From the IMG/VR virus record IMGVR_UViG_3300047546_001496, positions 1 to 64,000 of that record: a DNA stretch of 64,000 bases. One strand, 5' to 3'. The stretch is from a virus. The first letter of the stretch is position 1. Every line of letters begins with the position of its first letter. This document shows positions 46,141 to 54,660 of this stretch, in pieces. Position numbers and translations under genes: made by a program. A model generated the notes under the pieces. It was not told where the DNA came from, ran no database searches, and saw only the letters and a list, made by a program, of their open reading frames with translations.

Positions 46141-47588
46141 CACTGTCCTCCAGACCATGTATATCCACAACTTGTACATTGAGTTGAATTAGTTATGCTA
46201 CCCGCATTCTCTGGATCTGGACATGTCAACGTGGGGGTCGGTGTCGGAGTTGGAGTTGGAGTAGGGGTAGGTGTTGGTGTCGGTGTTGGTGTTGGGGTTC
46301 CTCCACATGATAGTGTTGGAATTGTTCCAGAAACTCCAGACTGTGTTTGTGTAATAGAACCTCCAGAACATTGTGAATTCATAGAAGCATAAGCCTCAGT
46401 AAATCCAGAACTACTTATTCCAGTTACTTGAGATCCAGTAGTGCTACAGCATCCTGTTGCCCAATATTGATTACCTACTGGTGTAGGAGTAGGTGTAGGT
46501 GTAGGTGTTGGAGTTGGGGTAGGTGTTCCTCCACAACTTGCAGTTCCTGCTGCTTGTGTTGCTCCACAAGCCCATCCATTTGGTGGATATCCGTTTGTAT
46601 AATCCCACTCATTGTAAAGATTATTACATATTGAAGAAACTGTGCCTACTGCTGAATAAGAGTATGGTCCTGATAATTGATAAGTTCCTTGATCACACCA
46701 ACTGTACCATACCGTCGTTTGGCTAGATGTAGGTGTTGGGGTAGGAGTAGGTGTTGGGGTTGGTGTTGGGGTAGGTGTAGGGGTTGGAGTAGGTGTTGGG
46801 GTAGGTGTAGGTGTAGGAGTTGGAGTTGGCGTAGGATTAAAGAATGGGAATGATGGATTAAAGAATGGGAATGATGGTGGTGTAGGAGATGGAGTAGGCG
46901 TAGGTGTTGGAGTAGGTGTTGGGGTTGGTGTGGGAGTTGGTGTCGGGGTAGGCGAAGAAGATTCTGCTATATCACCATAAGTAATCCATGTATCTGAACC
47001 TAATTTAAGTAAAGTTATTTTTCCATATTGGGCATCAATAGAGGCAGTTCCACCTTTTGCATAAACGGTTACTCCTGGGACACCAGAAACTGTAACATTT
47101 CCAGTACCCATTCTAATAATATTTATTTTTTGTCCAACTATAAATGGAGTTGTGCTATTTAATGGAATAGAAATTGTTGTATTGGTTGCAGAATTAACAG
47201 TTATTGTTTTACCTGGATCTGAAATAGCAATTGTATAGTTTTCGTCTTTAGAGACAAATGTTTCTGTGTCTAGTAATCCAATCCATTGTGTGCCATTGTA
47301 AATTTGTAGTTGATCTATATCGGTTCCACTATCGGTTTGTCTAACAAAACAAATAATACCTTTTTGTGGATTTGTAATTGCAGCATCTCTAGCAGTAGGA
47401 TTTAAAAATAAATTAACGCCACCCTTTGCACGAATAACATCATTAAAGGTTACTGGTTGTCCGAATGTATGAACTTGTGTCCATGTATATGGAACATTTG
47501 TATTCGCAACACCAGCAAGTGCATACCACTTTTCAGTTGCAGAGTCATATGCATATACTACTTTACTACCTGGAGCGATTTGTGCCAT
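46122..47588 (-). CDS. Pro-Thr/cysteine-module adhesin, proximal half
   Basis: A 488-residue protein. Residues 1-215 form a fibre-type domain whose end (GVTV to TWITYGDI) aligns with the C-terminus of the long fibre at 33987. Pro-Thr linkers then separate a short [14 protein letters not shown] element and three cysteine modules: [12 protein letters not shown] type, [12 protein letters not shown] type and [13 protein letters not shown] type. Module types recur in the downstream frame. GGAGGAAA precedes the ATG. Proline and threonine density makes it a good target for hydroxylation or O-glycosylation (inference). Confidence 0.75.
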   Translation of the reverse strand: MAQIAPGSKVVYAYDSATEKWYALAGVANTNVPYTWTQVHTFGQPVTFNDVIRAKGGVNLFLNPTARDAAITNPQKGIICFVRQTDSGTDIDQLQIYNGTQWIGLLDTETFVSKDENYTIAISDPGKTITVNSATNTTISIPLNSTTPFIVGQKINIIRMGTGNVTVSGVPGVTVYAKGGTASIDAQYGKITLLKLGSDTWITYGDIAESSSPTPTPTPTPTPTPTPTPTPTPSPTPPSFPFFNPSFPFFNPTPTPTPTPTPTPTPTPTPTPTPTPTPTPTPTPTPTSSQTTVWYSWCDQGTYQLSGPYSYSAVGTVSSICNNLYNEWDYTNGYPPNGWACGATQAAGTASCGGTPTPTPTPTPTPTPTPVGNQYWATGCCSTTGSQVTGISSSGFTEAYASMNSQCSGGSITQTQSGVSGTIPTLSCGGTPTPTPTPTPTPTPTPTPTPTPTLTCPDPENAGSITNSTQCTSCGYTWSGGQCSSPFI

Positions 47589-47589
47589 T

Positions 47590-48660
47590 TTAGATTTCCT
47601 CCACTATAAAAGTATCGGAAGTTAATCCAAACTGTTGTGTAATTGTATTAGCAGAATATCCTACAGGAGTTATATTTAAAATTCTATATGTAATTGTATC
47701 TCCAGTTGTTGCTCCATGTGCGTCAATCCAAACAAAGTTAGATGTAACCAATTCTTTTGGAACAAGTCCAATTTGTACTGTTTCATAAGATCCTGTGTTT
47801 ATTTTTCTTTGTAGTCCTACAAACGCTGGAACAGATGTATCTGTAGTAGGCCTTAGTAATCCAGAAAAAGTAATTCTAGTTGTTGTTGATGATGTTGTTT
47901 TTACAACTTGAGCCTGTATTGATGATCCTAAAATTGTTTTTAATGTATCGTTTTCATTAACACCATTTGTCATAACGCTTGGATCTACTGGTGGATTAAT
48001 TCCGTATGGCCCCTCTACTGGTGTTCCATAAATAACTCTTGCTGTATTTTTATTAATTTCATAATCTTGAGATGCCCAGGTAATTCCAAGCGGGGATGTA
48101 GAATCAACTGTCAAAACTTTACCATTATCTCCAGCAGACAATATATCAGTAGATCCTTGTGCAGATCCTACTAGGAGGTCTCCCTTTGCTTGAGTATATG
48201 TACCAATCTTTCTAAATCCCCCGTCATCATAAACATAAATATCTCGGTTTGGAGAATCTTTGTCTACCCATAGAACACCGTTTGTAAGGTTTTGGGATGG
48301 TGCATCATTTTGATATATTGCTACGCCATATGTGGTTTGTACTGCTAGTCCACTTGAGTCAGAAGCAATTGCTATATATCCATCAGTTGGAGAAGATACT
48401 GCCTGTATTTCTGAAAGTGTAAGAAAATCTGATCCAATGCCTAGGGTTTCTTGTGCAGTAACTCTATCGCTTAGTTCCTGTAAATGTTTTGCTACACCGC
48501 TACCAGCGAGAACTGCTGCTTTTTGTGCTGATGAAGATTGTGATGTATCAAAAGTATAACTACCATATAGGAATAGTTTAAGCGCAGCCTGTATATCTGC
48601 TGTATCATCATAACCTGGTTGTTTTACATTCCAGATTCCGCCAATGTCTTCTGCTGCCAC
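47590..48660 (-). CDS. Fibre/baseplate protein (unknown)
   Basis: A 356-residue protein starting at GTG with GGGGGTGA at close spacing and TGG-TATAAT farther upstream. The N-terminal part (DDTADIQAALKLFLYG) is helical. The middle contains GVLWVDKDSPNRDIYVYDDGGFRKIGT, a typical fibre beta motif; the C-terminus is beta-rich. It immediately precedes the Pro-Thr adhesin in transcription order and may carry it on the virion. Confidence 0.6.
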   Translation of the reverse strand: MAAEDIGGIWNVKQPGYDDTADIQAALKLFLYGSYTFDTSQSSSAQKAAVLAGSGVAKHLQELSDRVTAQETLGIGSDFLTLSEIQAVSSPTDGYIAIASDSSGLAVQTTYGVAIYQNDAPSQNLTNGVLWVDKDSPNRDIYVYDDGGFRKIGTYTQAKGDLLVGSAQGSTDILSAGDNGKVLTVDSTSPLGITWASQDYEINKNTARVIYGTPVEGPYGINPPVDPSVMTNGVNENDTLKTILGSSIQAQVVKTTSSTTTRITFSGLLRPTTDTSVPAFVGLQRKINTGSYETVQIGLVPKELVTSNFVWIDAHGATTGDTITYRILNITPVGYSANTITQQFGLTSDTFIVEEI

Positions 48661-48677
48661 CTAGATCACCCCCTCGA

Positions 48678-49262
48678 TTATACCACCGAAATATGAAGGT
48701 TGGCTGTACGGGGTCCAGAGATATCAACCCAGTCGGTACCATCAAATTCTTTTGCATAAAATGTTATTTTTAAATTTTCAACTGAATTAAGAGAAACTAT
48801 TTCTGTTTTTATTGAACTTACTATTGGTAAACCTGCTGATGTTGCAAAAGTTACATTAACACTAAAGTTTGAAGCATCTGTATTTCCTACATAAGATGGA
48901 TCAACTATTGCTGTAACTGGTATATGTACATAATTAACAGAATTAAAATCAATACTTGTATTTGCAGAATAAGTATTTGGAATAAGTTTTGTAATTTCTT
49001 GCCACTGTAATCCAGTTAGTCCTGGCATATAAGAATAAATCATTAAATATTTATTGTCTGGATCAGACTTTAGCATATTGATATAAAGATCAAATGCTTT
49101 TGGTGTTTGTCCAATTGTTAGTTCACTTGGGCTACCGTTGCCAACAAATATTAAACTTCCTCTTTCACCTTCTGGACCGTAGTCGAGTTCTATATTTAAT
49201 TCTTGTGGTCCACCTAAAACAATTAAATCATCATTAGTTAACAAAACATCATAGTCTGACAT
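48678..49262 (-). CDS. Virion protein of unknown function
   Basis: A 194-residue protein with a short EGERGSLIFVGNG start, similar to the region after collagen-like linkers in fibres. It continues with a beta-rich body containing the segment FYAKEFDGTDWVDISGP. The ATG overlaps the stop of the preceding gene. Probably a structural component acting with the BppU-like protein at 49262. Confidence 0.5.
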   Translation of the reverse strand: MSDYDVLLTNDDLIVLGGPQELNIELDYGPEGERGSLIFVGNGSPSELTIGQTPKAFDLYINMLKSDPDNKYLMIYSYMPGLTGLQWQEITKLIPNTYSANTSIDFNSVNYVHIPVTAIVDPSYVGNTDASNFSVNVTFATSAGLPIVSSIKTEIVSLNSVENLKITFYAKEFDGTDWVDISGPRTANLHISVV

Positions 49263-49702
49263 TATGGGGTAACCTGTCCTTGTACTGTTATTGTTCCAGT
49301 AAGAACTGTTGTAATGATTGGAAATTGTAATGCGCCTGGATCTGTAGATCCATTTGTTGGTCTTGTAATCTGAACATCATAAACATATTCTGTTCCTGGA
49401 GTTAAATATTGAGAATCCCCATCTTCGCCACCACGAATTGCACAATTAATATATTTTTTGTCAGAAGAAATCCATGCTGCTGCCTCATGCCAATTTGTTG
49501 ATCCTCTACTAGGTGCAAATGTAAAAGTTACAGCGTCATATGGAACATTTGGTGTTGATGGATTATTATCATCATCATAAGATCCACCACCAGTATATGG
49601 AGTTAAGTTAAATGCACTGCCATCAGCATTCTTTGGATAAATGCGAAACTGAAAGGTATCACCCTTATAATAGTTAATGTTGTATGTGCCTGGAAATGCC
49701 AT
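49262..49702 (-). CDS. BppU-N-like baseplate/fibre adaptor 2
   Basis: A 146-residue beta-sandwich protein with YYKGDTFQFRIYPKN near the N-terminus and a C-terminal TVLTGTITVQG strand, paralogous in pattern to 39410 and 52106. It has both GAGGAGG before the ATG and an upstream TGA-TATAAT. Probably docks a fibre to the baseplate. Confidence 0.55.
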   Translation of the reverse strand: MAFPGTYNINYYKGDTFQFRIYPKNADGSAFNLTPYTGGGSYDDDNNPSTPNVPYDAVTFTFAPSRGSTNWHEAAAWISSDKKYINCAIRGGEDGDSQYLTPGTEYVYDVQITRPTNGSTDPGALQFPIITTVLTGTITVQGQVTP

Positions 49703-49718
49703 GAGTCCTCCTCGTAAA

Positions 49719-50438
49719 TTATATCACAGATACATATATTGAATTCATTAAAACTGATGAATCGTAGTCTGCTCTGATTTGCGGTACTGCTCCAGAAGAC
49801 CACATAGATTCGTCCTCAATAAAGAAATGCTGTGTAACATACATATTGTAAACATACTGATATTTTAGTGATGCTACATACTGTGAAATTTCGGTGGTAG
49901 ATTTAGGAAAAAGCGTTCTAATCCAAACCTCTGTATTATTACTATAAGTAGTAAGTTCAAAATTGTATGTTACAAATACTTGGGATCCTACCTTAAGCCC
50001 GTGAAAATTAAGCATTCTTTGGTGCTCGTTCCAAAGACTAGTGCATCCTTCTGGTAAATATTTTTCGTTTGTATTACTGCCCTTCGAATCTACCCAGACA
50101 CTAACCCACCCATCTTCACCCTGGTTTGCACCTAATCTTATTTCATTTCTATTTTTATTAAAATATGCTCCCCATCCCGCTTGTTGTCCAGATGAAGACA
50201 AAGAACTCTCACCGTCTTTTCCAGGAGTGCCTCTCTCGCCCTTTGGACCCTTCTCTCCGTCCTTACCAGCAGGTCCTTGAGGTCCAGGTATACCCGCAGG
50301 TCCTTGAGGCCCCATTGGGCCAGGGACAGGAACATAATTAATTAATACATCAGTATTAGTATTTTGAGTCTCTACAACTTGTGCAGCATAACTTGATTTT
50401 TTGCTTGATGGGAAATCCATGGATTTAGACATAGCCAT
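49719..50438 (-). CDS. Collagen-like fibre protein A
   Basis: This 239-residue protein has residues about 38-80 forming 13 continuous Gly-X-Y triplets (GPMGPQGPAGIPGPQGPAG and on). Two triplets (GIP, GTP) have proline at the Y position, the site that collagen prolyl hydroxylases modify. A C-terminal beta-rich head of about 155 residues is probably a trimeric receptor-binding domain. A GATAAT box lies six bases before the ATG with no ribosome site. Confidence 0.75.
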   Translation of the reverse strand: MAMSKSMDFPSSKKSSYAAQVVETQNTNTDVLINYVPVPGPMGPQGPAGIPGPQGPAGKDGEKGPKGERGTPGKDGESSLSSSGQQAGWGAYFNKNRNEIRLGANQGEDGWVSVWVDSKGSNTNEKYLPEGCTSLWNEHQRMLNFHGLKVGSQVFVTYNFELTTYSNNTEVWIRTLFPKSTTEISQYVASLKYQYVYNMYVTQHFFIEDESMWSSGAVPQIRADYDSSVLMNSIYVSVI

Positions 50439-50444
50439 GGGGTA

Positions 50445-50450
50445 ATTATC
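50445..50450 (-). promoter_or_regulatory. -10 box for collagen-like gene A (leaderless)
   Basis: GATAAT with TGA before it, six bases from ATG 50438. Confidence 0.35.
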
Positions 50451-50458
50451 TCACAATA

Positions 50459-50965
50459 TTAGCCAATTTGATTTACAGTTAAAATCACTGATGGTATTGC
50501 TGGATGTGATCCTGCAACCTGATAATCCATTTGTATTTGTGTATTATCTGGAGACCACATTAATTCATAATAATCATTTGCAGAAGCATTAACAAAAAAG
50601 TTCCATGCTGCTACTACATATGGGCTATTAGTATTTACTGAAACTCTTGTGTTTGTATCTGCTATTGCTGTACCGTTTTTTGCCAACCAAATATTAACGG
50701 TAGTTCCAGAACCTCCTCCACCATTGTTATGAAGTTGAGCAGAAAAAGCAATATTATATTTACCAGCATTTGCAATAGTAATTCTAGAATTAGAAACAAC
50801 ACTTACACCATTGTTAAAGTCTGTATTGTTTAAAGTTACTGCACCGATTGCATCTTTTGCCAATGATTGGTTTTGTGTACTATAAAAAGATCCGTAATGC
50901 AAATTACTTAATACATTTCCATTACCAGAATCATCGTTAATTCCAGGGTGTGTAAAACGTGCCAT
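50459..50965 (-). CDS. C1q/TNF-like fibre head protein
   Basis: A 168-residue jelly-roll protein. The strands YNIAFSAQLHN, VNIWLAKNGTAIADTNTRV and VAAWNFFVNASANDYYELMW match the pattern of C1q-like trimeric heads found on phage fibres. It lies between two collagen-like proteins, and collagen stalk plus C1q head is a known combination, so they may assemble together. It overlaps the next upstream gene by one base. Confidence 0.65.
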   Translation of the reverse strand: MARFTHPGINDDSGNGNVLSNLHYGSFYSTQNQSLAKDAIGAVTLNNTDFNNGVSVVSNSRITIANAGKYNIAFSAQLHNNGGGGSGTTVNIWLAKNGTAIADTNTRVSVNTNSPYVVAAWNFFVNASANDYYELMWSPDNTQIQMDYQVAGSHPAIPSVILTVNQIG

Positions 50966-51246
50966 TACATTCCTGCTTCTAGTGATGCTTTAAGAACTGC
51001 TAGTTTCATTTCATTAACAGAAGAAATGGCGTATATCGCATCATTTCCATTTAATTCAATTGAGAATGAATGGTTTGGCATAATTCTAAAACCATAGTTT
51101 GTTGATGATACTGTATTTGATCCACCAATATAAATATAACCAGAAGCATTTACATTTTGTAAAGTTATGTCCATTCCAGAATGTTTACCATTTGGAGTAA
51201 GCCTAGTTGATGTTGTGTTTGATAAAGTAATTAATGAGTGATCCAT
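50965..51246 (-). CDS. Small beta-rich virion protein
   Basis: A 93-residue protein. GYIYIGGSNTVSSTNYGF and SFSIELNGNDAIYAISS are characteristic of small phage fibre or capsid-decoration proteins. The ends overlap both neighbours by a single base, part of a coupled set of fibre genes. Confidence 0.55.
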   Translation of the reverse strand: MDHSLITLSNTTSTRLTPNGKHSGMDITLQNVNASGYIYIGGSNTVSSTNYGFRIMPNHSFSIELNGNDAIYAISSVNEMKLAVLKASLEAGM

Positions 51247-52106
51247 TATGCTTTCCTATACCAACCACTTAAATTAAATCTAAAATATGGCATTAATGTA
51301 GCATTCTGTTCAGATTCTCCAAGAAGATTTACAATATTTGTACATGTAACTGGTTTAAAAGTATCTGTATTAATATTTATATCATTTGGATCTTGATAAT
51401 AAATTGAAATAAAATCAGAATTATTTGTAACAGGTTGATGATTTCCCCATATTGGAACAACTACAGACTCATCTGGACCAAATGGTACTCCTGAAGTATA
51501 ATCATAGTATGGTTCTGCATCTGCTCTTATAAATAATCTACCAAAACTGTTAGTTGATGAAAGCGTTGGAACATAACCATTTATATTAATATTGATTAAT
51601 GGTGCAACTTCAAATGGTGGCGCAGTTATTGACCAAGCGTGATTTGGGCTTGTTTCTTCATTAGGAAAACCAATTAAATGAACATCCCAAAATACAATAT
51701 CTCCAATTACACGATATGTACCCAAACTACTTAAAGTTTGTCCATCCATAGAACGATTTACTATTTCATTTTGTGAATAAAAATTTGTTTCCCAAGTTCC
51801 TTGCTCATATAAATTACTCTGTCCTTTTGCAGCAAGTAAATCCCAGAATGGTCCTTCTGAGGGAGTATCTCCAACATTTCCACCATTTGCATTTTTGCGA
51901 TACCAGAGTTGTCCGTCATATGTTACAACATCACCAATCACATAAGATGCACCTGGATTGTATTCTCCATTGTAATACCAAACAGCGTCAGCACCTGCTG
52001 GACCTGTTGCACCTGTTTCACCTTGAGGACCTTGTGGGCCTACTGCTCCTGTTTCGCCTTGCTGTCCTTCTGCGCCTGGCATAGGAACAATCTTAATTAC
52101 TGCCAT
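51246..52106 (-). CDS. Collagen-like fibre protein B with carbohydrate-binding module
   Basis: A 286-residue protein. Residues about 12-38 form Gly-X-Y triplets. A CBM5/12-like module follows with EYNPGASYVIGDVVTYDGQL then WYRK, a chitin/glycan-binding fold; the rest is a beta-rich head. It probably binds a surface polysaccharide of the host. It overlaps the upstream BppU-like gene by one base, suggesting a docking partner. Confidence 0.7.
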   Translation of the reverse strand: MAVIKIVPMPGAEGQQGETGAVGPQGPQGETGATGPAGADAVWYYNGEYNPGASYVIGDVVTYDGQLWYRKNANGGNVGDTPSEGPFWDLLAAKGQSNLYEQGTWETNFYSQNEIVNRSMDGQTLSSLGTYRVIGDIVFWDVHLIGFPNEETSPNHAWSITAPPFEVAPLINININGYVPTLSSTNSFGRLFIRADAEPYYDYTSGVPFGPDESVVVPIWGNHQPVTNNSDFISIYYQDPNDININTDTFKPVTCTNIVNLLGESEQNATLMPYFRFNLSGWYRKA

Positions 52107-52504
52107 TATAAAGTACCTCCTGGTGTAACATCACCTAATACATAAATAGTTCCAATAACTGGAGTCCACACTGTGTCTTCAATTTCGTTTGGAATAATAA
52201 CTTGTAAATCAAAAGGAAGTTCTGCAACATTTGCTGCATACTTCAATCCCCAATTTTTAGTTACTGAGGGATAAGCAGTAATATCAACATAACCAGGTTC
52301 TGATGCACAATCGAGGGCATCTAGTAAATCTCCAGACTGATCATATGCTGTTGCTCTATAAATCCATCCCTCAGTATCGTAGTAAGTAGATTCATCATCT
52401 TCGTAAAATGCTATTCGTAATGTTGCGGTATCTCCTCGTACGACTCGCCATTGTATATTTGCTGGATCAGCACCAAATTTTTCGGGAGCACAGAGATTTG
52501 CCAT
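52106..52504 (-). CDS. BppU-N-like baseplate/fibre adaptor 3
   Basis: A 132-residue protein with QWRVVRGDTATLRIAFYED, matching 39410 and 49262. The start at ATG 52502-52504 was chosen because a TGG-TATAAT element ends nine bases upstream; a longer in-frame start would overlap it. It is the first gene of the collagen-like fibre string. Confidence 0.6.
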   Translation of the reverse strand: MANLCAPEKFGADPANIQWRVVRGDTATLRIAFYEDDESTYYDTEGWIYRATAYDQSGDLLDALDCASEPGYVDITAYPSVTKNWGLKYAANVAELPFDLQVIIPNEIEDTVWTPVIGTIYVLGDVTPGGTL

Positions 52505-52513
52505 AATAGAAAG

Positions 52514-52522
52514 ATTATACCA
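52514..52522 (-). promoter_or_regulatory. Extended -10 for fibre operon (leaderless)
   Basis: TGGTATAAT nine bases before ATG 52504, in the same CATGGTATAAT context as before 39818. Confidence 0.5.
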
Positions 52523-52601
52523 TGAAATATAGACTTGCCCCATGATCGGTGGGTATGAGAGACAGATCACGGGGACAAGCAATTAAAAGTATATCATAAC
52601 A

Positions 52602-52617
52602 GACAAAACGGACATAT
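52602..52617. repeat. 16-bp motif shared with 59780-59795
   Basis: GACAAAACGGACATAT occurs exactly here and at 59780-59795, in both cases just upstream of a plus-strand promoter. Confidence 0.7.
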
Positions 52618-52621
52618 GTGT

Positions 52622-52650
52622 TTGCAATAGAAAATTACTTATGGTATAGT
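52622..52650 (+). promoter_or_regulatory. Plus-strand promoter with no downstream ORF
   Basis: TTGCAA (52622-52627) and TATAGT (52645-52650) with a 17-bp spacer and TGG extension, directly after the GACAAAACGGACATAT motif. Confidence 0.55.
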
Positions 52651-52656
52651 GTTTAA

Positions 52657-52790
52657 ATGGGTTTGTAGGGGCTTTGCACTGAGAGATATGCAACGCTCCC
52701 TTTCTCACCATTAGATTGCAATATAAAAATCTATGGGGGGAGGGGGGGCTTTCCCTAAAAGATAAACTTTATATATATTATATATAGTAA
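52657..52790 (+). ncRNA. Candidate small RNA in 286-bp gap
   Basis: The gap between the divergent-looking genes holds a good plus-strand promoter but no open frame longer than about 10 codons. The predicted transcript contains a TTGCA/TGCAA hairpin near 52674-52693, an AGATT/AATCT arm and a G-rich tract (52732-52749). Transcription would run antisense into the 52791 gene. No known RNA family is recognised. Confidence 0.25.
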
Positions 52791-53066
52791 TTACTTATCG
52801 GTTTTTGCAATGTGATTTAGCAAAACATCAAACATCTTATCGATTTTTTCATGAAGGCGTTTTCTATCTTCTTCTGCTTCTTCTGATTTTTTTTCTAGTC
52901 TATTAATTTGATCTTTCAAACTGGATCCCCCATTAGGCTTAAACTCTGCTTTCATTTCAGCAAAATAATTTTTTACAAGAAACTTGATTGCAAAGGCAAT
53001 ACCTGATAGAATAGTTCCTATACCTATAATTATTTCGATTATTAAAGCAGTGCCATCGAATATCAT
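52791..53066 (-). CDS. Membrane-anchored coiled-coil protein, holin-like / DUF2746-like
   Basis: A 91-residue protein. An N-terminal hydrophobic segment (ALIIEIIIGIGTILSGIAFAI) is followed by a charged coiled coil (KDQINRLEKKSEEAEEDRKR) and a short tail. This resembles actinophage DUF2746 proteins often found near lysis genes, so a holin or membrane-signal role is possible. The start was set at ATG 53064-53066; a TATAAT box ends ten bases upstream and overlaps the alternative GTG region. Confidence 0.6.
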   Translation of the reverse strand: MIFDGTALIIEIIIGIGTILSGIAFAIKFLVKNYFAEMKAEFKPNGGSSLKDQINRLEKKSEEAEEDRKRLHEKIDKMFDVLLNHIAKTDK

Positions 53067-53076
53067 GATAGGCACA

Positions 53077-53082
53077 ATTATA
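53077..53082 (-). promoter_or_regulatory. -10 box for 52791 gene
   Basis: TATAAT ten bases before ATG 53066, with TTCATT 16 bp upstream as a weak -35. Confidence 0.35.
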
Positions 53083-53099
53083 ACAGGAGTTTTTATAAA

Positions 53100-53867
53100 A
53101 TGAAATCTGAAATACTGGCAACGCTAGAGTATTCTAAAAATTTAATAATCTCGCCAGACATGGACGGTTTTGTTTCGGCGCAGTTATTAAATCGTTATAA
53201 CGGATATAAAGTCGTAGGCACATATGACAAGAATGTTCTTTGCCTTTCGCCAGGAATTAGTCCTAGAGATTGTTTGTTCGTTGACTGCGATATGAATCAT
53301 CCAGATTATGTTTCAATTGGCAATCATATGCGTTTGCAAAATGATAATATGTCGTCGAAAAGTTTTAACCCCAATATTCATTTTGGCATAACTAAGTACA
53401 GCGACAAGTTTCCATTTGCTACAGCATATTTGATTGCATACGCAACAGGAATTAAAACATCGGCGACAGAGATGATACGCATGGCCTACGCTGACTCCAC
53501 CCTACGCAATATGGAATCTTACAGCGAGAACATGCGAACATGGTCTGATAGGATGAATTGTCCTGCAGTAGAATATGTTATCCACAACACAAATGTTGCC
53601 AAGGAAATTGACGAGGGTATACGGAACATTTATACCAAACAATCCTTCACTAATCGTCAATATGGCAAAACCCGATATATACAGGAATTGTCCAAAAACC
53701 TTATAGCCGAAAATGTTTCACATGAAACAATCAATAGGGCATATAAATATAAAACCGATAAAGTAGGTTTGACAACCGTAAAGAAATATATGTGTGATAT
53801 TTTCTCATATGCTGAAGTATTCGGAGGAGAGTATTCTATTACGTATTATGATCGTATGGAGTGGTAA
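53100..53867 (+). CDS. DHH-phosphoesterase-like protein (divergent)
   Basis: A 255-residue protein. NLIISPDMDGFVSAQLL resembles the first DHH-family metal motif (DxDG), LFVDCDMNHPD the second Asp site, and the following SIGNHM may replace the DHH triad. AxAYLIAYATG is also reminiscent of the family. The second half is basic and helical. If active it would hydrolyse phosphodiester or pyrophosphate bonds, but the signature His residues are reduced, so it may be non-catalytic. CAGGAG precedes the ATG. Confidence 0.4.
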   Translation: MKSEILATLEYSKNLIISPDMDGFVSAQLLNRYNGYKVVGTYDKNVLCLSPGISPRDCLFVDCDMNHPDYVSIGNHMRLQNDNMSSKSFNPNIHFGITKYSDKFPFATAYLIAYATGIKTSATEMIRMAYADSTLRNMESYSENMRTWSDRMNCPAVEYVIHNTNVAKEIDEGIRNIYTKQSFTNRQYGKTRYIQELSKNLIAENVSHETINRAYKYKTDKVGLTTVKKYMCDIFSYAEVFGGEYSITYYDRMEW

Positions 53868-54615
53868 TTAGGTTCTTTTTTATTTCAGCAAGAATGAGTT
53901 CTTGACTTTGTCTACCCTCGGCTATTTGGTATCTTTCTTCTAGAGTTAAACCCATCCCGTCTCTTTTTAAAGATTTAAGAAAAGATTGTGCAAGTTCTCT
54001 GATTTGATCAGTCATCATAAATTTTTGAAAAACTATTTTGTCATCTGTCAATGCTTGAAAATAAAATAGATCATCGCCTTCTTTAATTTCAAACCTTGTA
54101 TTATCTGTAGGTACAAACCAATTAAGTACAGCAGGTCGATACCATCTACCAATGTCGAATTCTCCACTAATAAGCATTGCTCCTGGAGATGGAGCAGATG
54201 GTGGATAGTTTGGTGTCGACAATCTGATGGTTAGAGGTTTGTCTGCAAACATTACATAATTAATATCATATATAAGATCTATATATCCATCTATTGCAGA
54301 CTTACGAGATTGTCTTAGTGTTACTTTATTACCAAAGTCTCCTATTGAGCCTATGCTTTGATTGGCTACCGTTTTTAGATACCCTGCAGGAAATTTAGCG
54401 CTATCATTTTTATTTGCCTTGAATGTGTATAGATTTTTAAAGAAAGCACCTGCAGCAGGACAACCAAAAAACCCCATATCCGCATTATCTTTATTTTCTG
54501 GTATATTATTTATAAAATAATTCTTTACTGGCTCTGGATCCTTTAAATACCATTGGTCTGGTGGAGATGGATCTCTCAATGAAGATGACCAGTATATGGT
54601 AGTTATTTCTCGCAT
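53839..54615 (-). CDS. DUF6065-like protein, third copy
   Basis: A 258-residue protein. It has IPENKDNADMGFFGCPA, then a beta-rich region with FDIGRWYRPAVLNWFVP and FEIKEGDDLFYFQALTDDKIVFQ, resembling the IxAGTPxxQxxP strand region of the DUF6065-type proteins at 29577 and 30979. It is convergent with and overlaps the 53100 gene by 29 bases. A TATACT box ends six bases before the ATG. Function is unknown. Confidence 0.45.
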   Translation of the reverse strand: MREITTIYWSSSLRDPSPPDQWYLKDPEPVKNYFINNIPENKDNADMGFFGCPAAGAFFKNLYTFKANKNDSAKFPAGYLKTVANQSIGSIGDFGNKVTLRQSRKSAIDGYIDLIYDINYVMFADKPLTIRLSTPNYPPSAPSPGAMLISGEFDIGRWYRPAVLNWFVPTDNTRFEIKEGDDLFYFQALTDDKIVFQKFMMTDQIRELAQSFLKSLKRDGMGLTLEERYQIAEGRQSQELILAEIKKNLITTPYDHNT

Positions 54616-54621
54616 TTATTC

Positions 54622-54627
54622 AGTATA
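54622..54627 (-). promoter_or_regulatory. -10 box for 53839 gene (leaderless)
   Basis: TATACT six bases before ATG 54615. Confidence 0.4.
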
Positions 54628-54660
54628 GCATGATTGAGACTTTTATGATAAACTGTATAG

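Noticed and set aside
44935-46392. Val-Gly and Cys-Trp-Gly repeat open frames on the plus strand
   Set aside because: Shadows of Pro-Thr coding repeats in the adhesin.
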